DNA of 64,000 nt from Ochotona curzoniae (Eukaryota; Chordata; Mammalia; Lagomorpha; Ochotonidae). Location: the NCBI RefSeq assembly GCF_017591425.1, contig NW_024466599.1, positions 73,884,501 through 73,948,500 of the forward strand. The letters are read 5' to 3'. A program made the position numbers and the translations under genes. Under the pieces are notes generated by a model. The model saw only the letters and a list, made by a program, of their open reading frames with translations. It was not told where the DNA came from and searched no databases. This document shows, one piece after another, positions 22,246-34,477 of the stretch; within the stretch, counting starts at the first letter, position 1, and every line of letters starts with the position of its first letter.

Positions 22246-23790
22246 ACGTCTGTCCAATTTCATATTTTTCATTGCAAGTCAGAATGTGTCTATAGGCTAC
22301 TAATTAGAAACACTTTATTATTTACTTATTCATGTGTTTATTTATTGTATATCCAAACTTTCAGTGTTCAATACAGTAAAGGACGAAGAGGAAGAAGAAA
22401 AAGAAGAAGATTCATTCAAAGCGTGAGGATTAAACAAGGAACACATTATCATAATGAAGGAAGAAAGTATAAATTTTGAAATATAAGTTAACAGAAGTTG
22501 CTACACACAAGGTTTTAGTGGAAAAATATGATTCAGATACAATGCATTGAAGTACAAATGTTGTATATTAGTTCACTGTAAATAGTGTTTTATCAAATTT
22601 CATTATAAATGCATGTCAAGAAAATGAACAAAGTATATATTGCTCTAGAATTAATTATTTTGCAACTATGTTTAAATTTTTTAATTAACTTGAACCTCTT
22701 TTCATTTACTTATTATCTATAGACCTTGCCCATTTTTCTCCTCACTGGGGGATTTTTGGCTGATTATTTGTTCGTTTTATGTTTTGTCATTTGTTATTTA
22801 TGGTAGAGCCATTACACTTTTCATTATAATGCACATAAAAATTTTATCCCAAAATAAATTCTAAATTTAAGCTCTCTGAGTAAGAATTTAGCCACATGGA
22901 GCATCCTTTTCTTTCCCTACAGCCACTGAGTTGTTCAGTTTGGGGGGTTAGAGCTATTGTCTTAGCCCAAGTATGTTGGCCACAGCAAAGAGTTTGAGTC
23001 CTACAATTCCAGACGATCTTTTAAACGGAGAACTGAATAATCTGCGTAAACCAGCAGTCTTAATTTGGATAGTCCAGTGACCATAGGAAGATCATATGAA
23101 AAATGAAAATGTTCCAATCTTCTTAAAATTTTATTTGGTTTTACGAGCCATTTAACTCATCCAATTATTTGGTATTCATGGAAACCCAAGAAAGCTCCCA
23201 CTTACTATCCCAGCACCATTTCTATGAGCTATCCCATCTGCATCTTTGCTTGACGCTTTCTGCCATCTTGATTTCTGTTATGTCCAATGCTCTACTTTTA
23301 ACTACCTTCTCTTTGTCCCTTGCTCCTCCTGGTTTATACTATTGATCTTCACTATTCCATTTCCCATCTGTAGGTTGATAACTCCCAGATCCATCATTTT
23401 ATCCCCAGATATGGTACAGGTGTCAGAGTTTTATGCAACAGTGCTTTCCAAGTTGGACCTGCATGTTCACACTAATGTAGGCTCATATCACCACACCATG
23501 TACAATTTCTCTTCACCTACCACTCGCAAATATGCCCAACACCCACAGTTCTTTCAGAGGGTGATGGCAGCATTCCATTACGGTGATAACTCCTGTCTGG
23601 TCTGGGTGCTCCACAATCAATTTAAAGTGAAATGACAAGTCAGAACACGGTGTGAGTACTATCGCTTGAAATGAATATTCAAATATTATATATAAGTGTG
23701 TATGTTCACCATCACAGATGTGCAGTGTACACTAAAATGCCCGTGGAAGAAAGGGCAGCTTTTACTTATTCTCAACGGAAGCATTGTTCA
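22246..23790. other. Mostly unique DNA; possible old repeat at 23170-23640
   Basis: A purine-rich stretch lies at about 22379-22414. The 129-codon plus-strand frame at 23246-23635 falls in a C/T-richer segment with GATAACTCCCAGATCC, which faintly resembles the 3' region of an old L2-type LINE. The similarity is too weak to assign. No protein motif is visible. Confidence 0.35.
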
Positions 23791-24114
23791 GGCAAGAGTA
23801 ATGATGTAGTAAGCCAATACTCCACTTGTACCACCCACATCCCATACAGGTGCTAGTTCGTGTCTTGGCAATTCCACTTCTAATCCAACTCTTTGCTTGT
23901 GGCCTGAGAAAGTAGTAAATGATTATTTAAGTCATCGGGCCCCTTCTTCACCCATGTGCAGAAACCAAAGGAAGCTCCTGGATCCTATCTTTGGGACAAC
24001 TCCATTCTGGCCACTGTGCTCATCTGGGGAATGAACCAAGGAATGGGAGATCTCTGTGTTTCATTCTTTCTCTGTAAAATCTGTCTTTCAGATGAATTTA
24101 AATAAATCTTAAAA
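23791..24114 (+). mobile_element. Old C-type SINE, plus strand
   Basis: Head GGCAAGAGTAATGATGTAGT, then CACATCCCATACAGGTGCTAG, TTCCACTTCTAATCCAACTC, a degenerate GGCCTGAGAAAGTAGT, CATCGGGCCCCTTCTTCACC, AAGGAAGCTCCTGG, CTGGGGAATGAACC and GGGAGATCTC. It ends TTTAAATAAATCTT. A short candidate duplication is GCATTGTTCA (23781-23790) and GCATTGTTTA (24124-24133). Confidence 0.85.
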
Positions 24115-24133
24115 GCAATACATGCATTGTTTA

Positions 24134-27030
24134 TTTCACTCTTATTTGATAGTACAAAAACTTCACAGTTCCTGGCAACCTACGGTAATTGGTAGCTACT
24201 GCTTTAACCTACAGTTTTCACATAGACTGGCCTGCCTAGCTGGCGAGAAAAGCATGATTATTTAAGCTATAAGAAAAAAAAAAAGAAAAATGTGAGTGAA
24301 AATATGGAAAATATAAGAGATGAAATCTGCTGGGAGAACGTGTCCTGGTGAACAGATGGGTCCCGGGGAAAGGGAGGTGGTTAAATAACTGTCCTCTAAG
24401 TTGAGGAAAGTTTAGAATAAGAAGTCTCTATATAAATCTCCCAGGAATGCTAAAGAAGAGAAATTGAAACTGAATGTTGAAATTAACTTTTTCTTTCTTT
24501 CTTTTCTTTCCAGGGATCAATGTCTTCACAACTGCATACTTCCTATACCACCATCTTTTTCTTTTCCCTCACTGATACAGGAAGAAAAAAAAAAGTCATG
24601 AGTACAAGATCTCCGAACAGCCAGAAAACATGTTCCCCAATACTTCATACTTTTCATAATTTTTCACCTAAAGACAGTTTTCTTTCCCATGGAAGAATTA
24701 AGATTATATAATCATTATTTTAAACTTTTAACAAAAAGATAACCTCTTACATGGTCTGGGTATAACAGCAGTGCACAGATACTGCTCAGCCTCCAGTCCA
24801 GGAATATTTTTAAGGATTCAAGTGTTACATTCTGTTAATTTCAAGAAAAATCCAAATCCCTGCTTGAAAACACACCCTAATTTGACAGAGAATCAGCTGA
24901 CGGTCAACCAAGTGTTAAATTATTCAAGATGTATTTGACCTGTACGTTATTCTGATAAAAATCTGGAATCAGATCTCTCTGCTGGATGTAACATTCACCA
25001 TAAACTTAAAAAATGGAAGAGCCCTCCCAATGTCTTGCCATGCACTCATGGTGACTACCTTCACGGATTTGCAGTAATTAAGCAATCTGTACCCTCAACA
25101 ATACAGAGAGAAGGCAATAGTTTGGTTTTCTAGGGGTGTTTTTGAAATGTCTTCATGCAGCCACTCTTCTCTGTCTCCATGAGTGCTAGCATCAGTTAAT
25201 TATGGATCATCTCTCCATGCAGACTAGTCTGTGCGGATTTAAAATGTTGTTTTTAAATAAATGTACAGAAACAACCCAGCAAAAACAATGATAACGTTAC
25301 ATCCTGGACTAAATGCCTCAGTGCAAAAAAAGTGAGGGAGTTACAATTAGAGGAAAAACGAGTTGGTTAACAAAGTCTGGGTGAAAGTGGAGGAAAGGTA
25401 AAGCTAGAAGAGAGACATACCTTGCCTCATTTTTTTTTCTTTAAGGTCAAAAATATAACTAGCTTTTAATAATATGTCATGATGTCCTACCAATGGGACC
25501 ATGTTGACCTAATCTGTGTCATTTATGGTCAACAGCCATCACAGCTGTGTTGAAATTAAAAGCAACTTTCATGATTGAAAATTTGTGTTTCCAAAGTTTC
25601 ATCAGAGGGATGTTCAGGTCCCATTCTAGAAAACACTGAGATGACTTTCGAGGGAGACTGTTTGGAAGGTGTATTTAGAGTTTTTTAGTTAGGCTCAAAT
25701 TTCCGACAACCTTTGTAATATAAGAATGCAAGATTCAATTACTAGTTTAGGAAGGTGAAATAAAACATGATTCACTAGCCGCCTCAAATCCTCTTTAGAC
25801 ACAATTAAATGTAAGCGGGTTACAAGAAGCCTGTGCCTCAATCAAGTGCCAAGAGAGGCATTCCCCTCCAGTGAATAGAAAGCAGGCTTTCCAGAAGGGA
25901 AACTGCTGTACTAACATCGTTTCTCCTGGTGTCTTTCTGCAGCTAGATACCCAGGCACCATTCACACACCTACACTCACGCACCTGCTCTCAATTTATTT
26001 TGGTGACTGGGAATTCATTTCTTTCTGTAGGAAGGTGACATGGCCAAAGAATTTCTGGGACTGCAGCCATTTTACATGTATTGATTTATTGATCTTATTG
26101 TCTTCTTAAATTATAAATCCAATTTAGAAGAATTGTTGTGAGAGCAGAAGCCGCTTTGCTGTACTTGTTGGGTTATAAAGGTCTTTATCCTTTGGAATAT
26201 GACTCCTGCAATGATAATCGGCAGAACCTGAGATAAATAATTTAAATTGAAACACAATGAAAAGGAAAGGCAAAGCAAGTCTGTTTCCAATCTGGCTCAA
26301 AGTAACAAATAATCAATTTCTGAAAATACCAGTAAGATTTAATTCCATAGAATTAATTCATGAAGCCATTAACTTCAGAGTTTCTAAAGCCACATAGCGA
26401 TGTGATATGTAAAGCTTGGAAACTGAGGGCAATGATGCATGAGTGTTTCTTACTGCCCAGAAGGTGCAAACACTGTGTCACAAGAGCCTCATATTTTGCT
26501 CATTTTTCATAATACCTGTGCTAAAGAGGACTGAATCAAAATTCAAGATGAACGCTCAGGAAGTCAGAAGGGAGAGCATTAAAACTTATTAAGACTATAT
26601 GTTAGACAAACGGCTACACGTTGATTTAAATTATCCTCATTAAAAATAGTTTGTCTGTCTTAGACTTCATTAGCCCTCATATGTAAATGGCATTTTTTTT
26701 CCTTTATCTGAACATTTTCTCTGCTTATTCATTAATTGAATTAACTGCCTTACTTCAAGAGAGATCTCAAAAATTTCAATGTTTATTGATGCATTTATGT
26801 GTCTATTTTTACGTCTAAATGTTTATCTATCTATATAACCTTGGTGTCAACTAGTTAGGTGACTCTATTAACAACATGTGCAAATTACTTGAGCTTCTGA
26901 AATTGTAAGATGAAATAAAATGATAACCATACTTGAATAGCTCGTCTTACTGAGTGAAATGACACATGTGGCAAGACCCACATGATATAAGTCTGAAACT
27001 ATAACAAAGTGACAAGTTTAAGATTCACTT
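24134..27030. other. Unique DNA, no gene seen
   Basis: About 2.9 kb with no recognisable repeat. It is the longest clean stretch in this part of the window. At 24482-24513 a polypyrimidine run ending CCAG resembles a 3' splice site and is followed by a 66-codon open frame. Several homeodomain-like TAAT words occur near 26080-26760, as expected in AT-rich DNA. Confidence 0.5.
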
Positions 27031-27043
27031 TAATAAACAGAGC

Positions 27044-27380
27044 GGGCCCAGCACAGTGGCGCAGTGGTTAAGGTCCTCGCCTTGCACGCCCGAGATCCCA
27101 TATGGGCGCCAGTTCTATCCCGGCAGCCCCGCTTCCCTTCCAGCTCCCTGCCTGTGGCCCGGGAAAGCAGTCGAGGACGGCCCAAGGTTTTGGGACCCTG
27201 CACCCGTGTGGGAGGCCCGGAAGAGGCTCCTGGCTTTGGATCGGCATAGTATCGGCCGTTGTGCTCACTTGAGGAGTGAATGATCAGACGGAAGATCTTC
27301 CTCTCTGTCTCTCCTCTCTGTATATCCGCCTTTCCAATAAAAAAAATAATAATAATAATAAAAATAAATCTTTTAAAAAA
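27044..27380 (+). mobile_element. Young C-type SINE (subfamily A), perfect target duplication
   Basis: Full plus-strand copy: head GGGCCCAGCACAGTGGCGCAG, A-box-like GTGGTTAAGGTCC, CCTTGCACGCCC, GATCCCATATGGGCGCC, B-box-like AGTTCTATCCC, CTTCCCTTCCAGCTCCC, GGGAAAGCAGTCGAGGACGG, CCCTGCACCCGTGTGGG, GAGTGAATGATC, AGACGGAAGATCTTCC, TCTGTATATCCGCC, and an AATAATAATAATAA-type tail. Flanks are a perfect TAATAAACAGAGC at 27031-27043 and 27381-27393. The low divergence and perfect repeat mark a recent insertion. Frames across it on both strands are artefacts. Confidence 0.96.
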
Positions 27381-27545
27381 TAATAAACAGAGCAAAACCA
27401 CATACATTCAGGAGTGGTAAAATTATTTTACTTGTCTTGGGCTCTCATTGCAAAGATTACACACTAGGTGATTTAAACAGCAGAAATTCATCTTCCTATA
27501 GCCCTAGAGATCATAAATTAGGGATCAAAATATCAATGGGGGAGT

Positions 27546-27836
27546 TGGGTCATCACCGTTGTGATTCAGTAAGCTAAGCTTCCTCCTCTAGCACCTGCAT
27601 CCCAAATGAGTGCAATTGGTGTCCAGCTAGTCCACTTCTGATCCAGTCAACCGGCTGCAGTACAGGATGACCCAAAACCCTGGGACCCTACACCCATGTG
27701 AGACCTGGAAGAAGCTTCTACTCCTGGTTTCAGAACAGATCAACTCAGCTCCGGTCATCACAGCCATTCGGGCAGTGAACCAGCAGGTGGAAGATCTCTC
27801 TCCCTGCTTTTCCTTCCCCGTCTCTCTGATCTTCCA
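27546..27836 (+). mobile_element. Old C-type SINE, plus strand
   Basis: Degenerate head TTGGGTCATCACCGTTGTG, then GCACCTGCATCCC, GTCCACTTCTGATCCAGTC, CCTACACCCATGTGAGACC, AGAAGCTTCT, CAGCCATTCGGGCAGTGAACC and GGTGGAAGATCTCTC. The A-tail is not clear, so the 3' end is approximate. Confidence 0.82.
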
Positions 27837-28897
27837 GTGGGGTTGGGTGTTTGTGAGTACTCTCCCTTTATTCTTATACATAGCTACTTCTCCCAGAGGC
27901 TTCACATGTCTTCTCCTTTTTCTTTTTCTGCATCTTAACCTCTTCTCATGGCATCATATACCCAAGATCTTATTTAACTGTATTTTCTTCCCTAAGGAAG
28001 GAACCCGACTTATCCCAGAAGAATTGTGAAGGGGAAAATGCATTTGTGTCTGCTCTTGCCTCTTCAGGTTACTGCATTTCTACTTTAATAGAGTGTTCTA
28101 TCTACCAGCCCTGTGCATAGTGTTTTACAAAAGTGTAATCTCATTGATATATCATAGAATGGCTCATTTGATGCCTATTTCACTGATTAATAACCTAAGA
28201 TTTGAGAGATTGTTTAACTACCAAAATAAGACAGCCTGCAAATGGCCAAACACTAGACTATATGACTCCAAAGACCATTCTGCTTATATTAAATCATGTT
28301 TTCTGTGCTATGGGTGGATTCATATTGGAATTTTTATTTAATGATTGTGTCTGGAAAGACCCAATCATTGAATTATTGATATATTTACTTAGCATTTCAG
28401 AGTAACTTCCCTATTGAAAATCATGCTTGTTTTACCTTTGCTCAAATTACATCATTTTTAATAATGGTATATCATATAGCATACAAAAGCAACAAAGGGT
28501 ATTTTCTAACACATTGCAAAGACTTTTATTGAATTTACTTTTCAAATTATAGACACTTGAGAGCCAATTTGGCAAGGACTTTGGTATTGCAGAGCTGTTC
28601 TTGGCTATTAGAACACACACACCATAGAGATCCTCCATTCACATGAAGGTCTCTTGGAGAAATCACAGTTTTGTAAGGCACTGACCGCTGGCATTCGTGC
28701 ACCCTGCTCTTCCTCAGGCAGTCTGCTCAGGCAGGAACCTGTCAAGGCAGCCCAGAGATCAACAGTCAATAGCTGAGTCAAAGATCCCGAGCAAAGACAA
28801 TGGAAGGCTCAAAGCCTTGCTTTACCATGGCAAAGGGGACAGGCTGTTCTGGTTCATAAGGTCAGTTTCAATAAAATAATAGTTGTAGCCAAGGATT
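27837..28897. other. Unique DNA, no gene seen
   Basis: No recognisable repeat or coding motif. Open frames at 28093-28405 and 28447-28638 are short and unremarkable. Confidence 0.5.
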
Positions 28898-28908
28898 CCA
28901 TCATTTCC

Positions 28909-29223
28909 CCCCCCTTTTTTTAAGATTTATTTATTTATTGGAAAGTCAGATATACAGAGAGGAGGAGAGGCAGAAAAGAAGATCTTCCATCTGATGATTC
29001 ACTCCCCAGATGCTATGCTGATCTGAAGCCAGGATCCAGGAACCTCTTCTGGGTCTCCCACATGGGTGCAGGGTCCCAAAGCTTTGGGCCGTCCTCGACT
29101 GCTTTCCCTGGCCACAAGCAGGGAGCTGGATGGGAAGTGGAGCTGCTGTGATTAGAACCAGCACCCATAGGGGATCCCAGGGCGTTCAAGGCGAGCACTT
29201 CGCCTAGGCCACTCCGCCGGGCC
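28909..29223 (-). mobile_element. C-type SINE (subfamily B), minus strand
   Basis: Minus-strand copy with AAGATTTATTTATTTATTGG, AAGTCAGATATACAGAGAGG, AAGATCTTCCATCTGATG, GGGTCTCCCACATGGGTGC, CCACAAGCAGGGAGCTGGAT, GATTAGAACCAGCACCC, GCGTTCAAGGCGAGCAC and the end CGCCGGGCCC. The flanks are CCATCATTTCC at 28898-28908 and 29224-29234, a perfect 11-bp duplication. Frames inside are artefacts. Confidence 0.93.
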
Positions 29224-29234
29224 CCATCATTTCC

Positions 29235-30272
29235 TCTTTCGTAACATCTGGCCCCAGGTCTCTAAGACCACGATGGCAGCAGTGGCCAGGTCTTCCTGAA
29301 TGAGCTCACCAGGAACCTCTGATCTGCTCCAGTCCCATTCCTCCAGGAGGGTTTCCTCCAATAGCAAGGAGGGAGTGTCAAAGCAATACAAAGTATTTTC
29401 AAATGAATGACAAAGTAAAACTAAACTAATCTTAGAACATTTCTTTCATGAAATTAAAGTGTGACACATATGGGTTTACACTACTTTGAAAGTATGTATA
29501 CCACAAAAACAGGCAAGAGTTGATAAACCAAGATTAGAGATTATTAAACATTCACAGAGGAAAGCACTGCTACAAACCACTAAAACACAAAACTTTCACA
29601 CTCTCAAGAAGGAACACAAGGAACAATACGAAGAAATATTTTTAAACTTCAGTTCAGAAATCATTGACCAAAAGATGATGATGGAATTAAGGAAAATTTA
29701 TCATATATATATATAATTAAAATCTATCATATATATAATTTTATATAGCTATAAATTATATACATTGATTTATACAATTTTATATAGCTATAAACTATGT
29801 ATGTGTGTATGTTAAGCAAGTATGTGAAACTTAAAGATTCCCATTGTGTTTCAAAGTGAAGCTCAACTACATAGTGAATGCAAGATGTCCTGTAAAGACC
29901 CCCCAGAACCCCAAACTGTCTCAGGATTCCCAACAGTGTAAAGATAGATAAAGGAAAAGTTCAGCCATTATAAATAAAAATAAAAATAAAGATCTCATCT
30001 TAATTTTAAATAAATTGTTTAGTGAATGTCCTCAGAGGAGAGATAGTAGTCCAACAGAAGCATTTCATTTCATTTGAAGCATTTTTAATATTTCAGCATT
30101 ACCAACATTTATTACCAGCTAAAAACAAGGGGAATACTTTCTCTTCTTTATTACATGACTAAGCAGGCATTGGCCTACCTATAAAGCTGCCAAATGAAAT
30201 CCTGCATGCTACATCAGAGTACCCCCAAGTTTGATGCTTAACTCTAAACTTCTCTAAATCAGATCCAAGTAA
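29235..30272. other. Unique AT-rich DNA with a small AT-rich duplication
   Basis: No gene is seen. An (AT)n-like stretch at about 29700-29740 leads into a direct repeat of AATTTTATATAGCTATAAA at 29737-29755 and 29776-29794. The 76-codon frame at 29486-29716 has no motif that I know. Confidence 0.55.
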
Positions 30273-30446
30273 ACAGCAGTGATGGCTCAAGTGACTGAGT
30301 CTCTACGTGCACTGGAAGAACAGGGTTGAATTCCCAGTTCCAATCAGTCCTGGCTGTTTGGAAGCACTTTGAGAGGTGAATCAGCTGATGAGAGCTGTTT
30401 CTGTCTTGCTTCCTCTTCCCTTTGTTCTCTCAAATAAATAACTAAT
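30273..30446 (+). mobile_element. Short C-SINE-related element, plus strand
   Basis: Begins ACAGCAGTGATGGCTCAAG, then GTGACTGAGTCTCTACGTGC, GGGTTGAATTCCCAG, TTCCAATCAGTCCTGGCTG, GAGGTGAATCAGCTGATGAG, a CT-rich run and CAAATAAATAACTAA. It matches only the 3' half of the C-SINE plan and looks like a shortened variant. The copy near 49510 has the same GCAGCGATGATGGCTCA block. Confidence 0.65.
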
Positions 30447-33343
30447 TTGGAAAACTTTAGAAGTTGTTGGTCTCAGATATTTCCACACAGGAAATGTAGC
30501 TAGAAAACTTGCTAAATTGTGGATCACTCCATCCCACCCATAAGCCATACTCACTCAGGAGACCTGGAAGGAATCCCAGGGAGTCTGTTTCTTATAAAAC
30601 CCATGCACGATTCTCAGTCTCACTTGAGAAGGATTGGCATCACCACGCTCCTTGGAGAGGTAAGTTATCAAGCAAATCAATTCAGAAAACATCTCCCCGG
30701 TATAGAAAGGGTCTGTGGATGCCAAGAGATGATTAAGATAAGCAATAGACCCAATGTAAAATAGTGTATCCTTGGTCACAGGAAATGGAGTCTTGTATCA
30801 GAGATAATCCTAAGTTCAGTGTCAAGCTGGAGAGCAACGTCCAGATGTTGGCATGTTCACATGGTTGAGCTTTAAGAGTTCCCACTTGCCTTCCTTCTGC
30901 ACTGCCAGCTTCTCCCTGAGAATTTTTGCAGTTTCCCTGAACCCTGGCTTCAAACTTTCCATAACAGTTCTCTGAAGTTTGTGTGACCAACATAACATTA
31001 TCAAGTCCTTGCCACTGCAAATATGATCAACCAATGTTCCATGATTTACACTTCCATACATTTTACAGTTTACAGATTTTTCACTCATGTCTTATTTCGT
31101 GTGAAACTTCCTTCAGATACACTGTCACTTAAATTCTTAAAATGAAAGTCCTTTAGTAAGAAATGTCTGATGTGACCTCGATGGCCTACATGAAAAATAA
31201 TGATTAATGCTGACATTTTTAACCGTAACGTGAGTTTTAGAAGAGAGATCTAGAATCAAGAGGAATTTTCCAACACCCTTCAAATAATTCCATATGTGTC
31301 TGCCCAGATGGAATGCTTTTGCATGATTTTGAAGGCATCTGGGGCAAGATGCATTAAAATAAATCTTTAGTTACCCAATGTATTCTGATTAGTATTTGAG
31401 TCTATTTCTTCTAGCTATGTGGATGTCTACTTTAAATTCCCCAGCATGGCAAAAGTGTCCTGCAAGGTTGAATAAAATGAGTCATAATGAATAATTCCCA
31501 TAACACAGATCAGGCGTAAGATATCTGAATACTAGGTAGTTCTTTAAGCAGGGAGGCACTTCATGGATATTTAACACCTGAAACAGCACCCGGTATATAC
31601 AGTAAGTCCTAAGGTACCAATTTGAAATTTTGGGTAAGCATTGAAAGCACCTGGGAGGTGGCTTAAAACATAGAATGCCTGGATACCTGTGAGAGACTCT
31701 GATCAATTGTTCTAGGATGTGGCCAAACACAGGGATGGTGTAAAAGACTTTCTGATGCCTCTGCGTGTAACTTTTCAGGACTATTCACATGACACATCTC
31801 TTCGAGCTTCTCATGTTCTTGCAGAACCACGGGGTTGAACTTCCGTGTCTATGTTGCCAGTTGATGAAGCTCCTTCATTTGTATTTGTTTTCCAGCTCCC
31901 CAGTCAAGCCTAGCAATGCAAAAATTAGATTTCCAAGTGAAAAATAGAGACAATACATTTTAAGCTCGATTCATTGTAGACATCCATGCTTCCTTGTGCC
32001 ACAAAAACGTGAAACTTGAACCAGCTAAACACTAAACTGACAATACAGAAGTAAACAGAGATGCGAGCACTGCCATTGGAATCTTCCTTGCCAAACCATT
32101 GCTTCAACTCATCTTGGTTACTTTGAAGCCTTGGGGAATTTCCTTCATTTCATTTGAATAGACACGGCTTTAAGTGTTTTGCGCATGGTATACAACTTAA
32201 TTCAGGATATTAATAAGATTAGATTCTATGCTTAGGTACAACCCAGGAGCTGACTAAAACATGGAACTAGCAAAGGATGGAAATAGTAACCATCTGAAAC
32301 GTCAGTGAGGCCTCTCCCATGATAAATGTTCTAGAAAACAACGACTACGTTTGCTTGCATCTGTCCACGGCTTCATATATTTTGGCCTATGCCCTTTTAA
32401 AATTGTGTCATTAAGACCTAAGCATATTCTCATTGTGCTAAGCTGTTTACCAAGTCTTTGCTCATATTTTCTCATTCTTTTCGCAAATGGCACAAGGACT
32501 CTGTGAAGTGAAATGTGAATGAGAAAGCAAGTGACAGCGAAGTCGGGAAGTTGCAAATCCTTGGAACAATTATGACCAGAACACTTTACAATCAGTGGCA
32601 CACATTTAAATAAACTGTCATATATTCAAGATAAATAATGCAAATTTTCAAAAAGGAGGAAAATTTATTTCCAGGGCACATCAATAATCACAATGATACT
32701 AACAGCATTTTCTGAAATTTAAAAAGTTCTCTTTGGGTCTTTCAAGCTTTCTGGCTTTCAGAAGCATTCCTTAATGAGTAGCTAACTAAATCCTGACATG
32801 GTTCTAAAGATGAGAGCAATCGAAAATCGTGGCCATTTTTTCCATTTCACAAACCTGCTTTTTTATATAATCTGTCAATTAAACAAAGCCAAATATTTAA
32901 CAATTCAGGAAGAATGTTCTGAATAAACAGTTCCTTTCCAGTGAATAAAATGATTACTTTAGGAAATCAATAAAGTATACAAAGCCTTATACAAAGTCTT
33001 ATAAAATTCTTGAAAATGTATATCATCGGAAAAAACTATTTGGACTTCAAAGTTTTATGACAAAATAAATTCAATTATGAATTCCATTTTCTACAAACTC
33101 TTTCAAATGTTCTCACATATTCAAGGATATGATTAGGAAGTAAGATATATACTTCCACGAGTTATAGCTACAAACATCCAGAGCTTACACTATGGAAATA
33201 AAATGCCAAAGAAAGGCCCTGAAGGTTTTTCTAGATAAATAAAATCTATGTGCATGCCAGTCACTATGGATGATTTGCCAATATCTGATTCCAAATAGTT
33301 TGATTTTTTTTTAATTCACTTCTAGAATCCAAAGAAGTTTCTG

Positions 33344-33344
<1 letters not shown>
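30447..33344. other. Unique AT-rich DNA, no gene seen
   Basis: About 2.9 kb without a recognisable repeat. Frames at 30509-30779, 30733-31088 and 32302-32601 (75-99 codons) have no motif that I can name. Confidence 0.5.

Positions 33345-33394
<50 letters not shown>
33345..33394. repeat. (CA)n microsatellite
   Basis: About 25 uninterrupted CA units, the longest pure CA tract in the window. It is likely to be polymorphic. Confidence 0.97.
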
Positions 33395-33396
<2 letters not shown>

Positions 33397-34157
33397 CACA
33401 GTTCTATTGATATTGGATAGCTCAAACCAGATATATATATACTTAAGTTACAGACCATTAATCCCTGCTAACAGAAAACCTACAGGAAGAGCTTTGAATC
33501 CAAAGACATGTGTGGACAAGTTAACCAGGCTTTATTTCAAAACTTGAAGCAATTTGCAATGCACAAATACACTGGTTGTTGCTATCAGAGTGCTAAAAAA
33601 AATAGGTTGAACGTCTTGAAATAAGACCACTCCAGGAAGGGCCTTTCATATATTAGTTTTAAACATACCGATTATACGTCAAGGGAGCTTCATGTTGTCA
33701 TTGTTGTCTGCCCAAGTGCCCACGTGTGTTTGATTTGGAGCTTGGTGAAGCCATGAATGTTGCTCTCTCTGTGTTGTTATTCTGCTGATGGAGAAGTTAA
33801 CCTCACATGTTTTGATATTTGAGGAACAACATAACATACTTCATGCTTTCACATTCAGCAGCGACTTAGAAATAGCATCGGTGAATCAGCGTGGCTTTCT
33901 ATCGATCGATGACCTCTCAGAAGCAAATGAGGTGATGTGGTACAAAATATTTTACTGAGTCACTTTTAAATTCCAAGTTTATGAGTGACACTTCTACATG
34001 AAATAAATCAAAATACTTTACTTGCTTATGAGTCTTGAAATTTAAAGAAAAATCCTGACAGTTATATTTGATGATTCTTTGAAAGCTTTTTTGGGTTGGC
34101 ATGCCAGATTTAATTCTATGAATGAGCCCGGCCATGAACAAACCATAAAAAGAATAT
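33395..34157. other. Unique AT-rich DNA, no gene seen
   Basis: Nothing recognisable. Confidence 0.55.
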
Positions 34158-34174
34158 CTCCTCTCATTACTTCT

Positions 34175-34460
34175 TTTTTTTTAAAGATTTATTTTTATTA
34201 TTTTTTTTTATTGGAAAGGCGGATATACAGAGAGGAGAGATAGAGGAAGATCTTCCGTCCGATCCAAAGCCAGGAGCCTCTTCCGGGTCTCCCACGCGGG
34301 TGCAGGATCCCAAAGCTTTGGGCCATCCTCGACTGCTTTCCCGGGCCACAGGCAGGGAGCTGGAAGGGAAGCGGGGCTGCTGGGATTAGAACCGGCGCCC
34401 ATATGGGATCTCGGGCGTGCAAGGCGAGGACCTTAACCACTTGCGCCACCGCGCCGGGCC
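34175..34460 (-). mobile_element. Young C-type SINE (subfamily A) with internal deletion
   Basis: Minus-strand copy with GGAAAGGCGGATATACAGAG, AAGATCTTCCGTCCGATCC, CGGGTCTCCCACGCGGGTGC, GGAAGGGAAGCGGGGCTGC, GAACCGGCGCCCATATGGG and the end GCGCCACCGCGCCGGGCCC. The flanks CTCCTCTCATTACTTCT at 34158-34174 and 34461-34477 form a perfect 17-bp duplication (the first C may belong to the SINE). Compared with other copies, the segment holding GATTCACTCCCCAAGTG is missing near 34258, about 45 bp, with CCGAT-type microhomology at the joint. Confidence 0.95.
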
Positions 34461-34477
34461 CTCCTCTCATTACTTCT

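Noticed and set aside
27044..27130. tRNA gene at a SINE head
   Set aside because: The A-box and B-box words belong to the tRNA-derived SINE; the cloverleaf is not preserved and the rest of the SINE follows.
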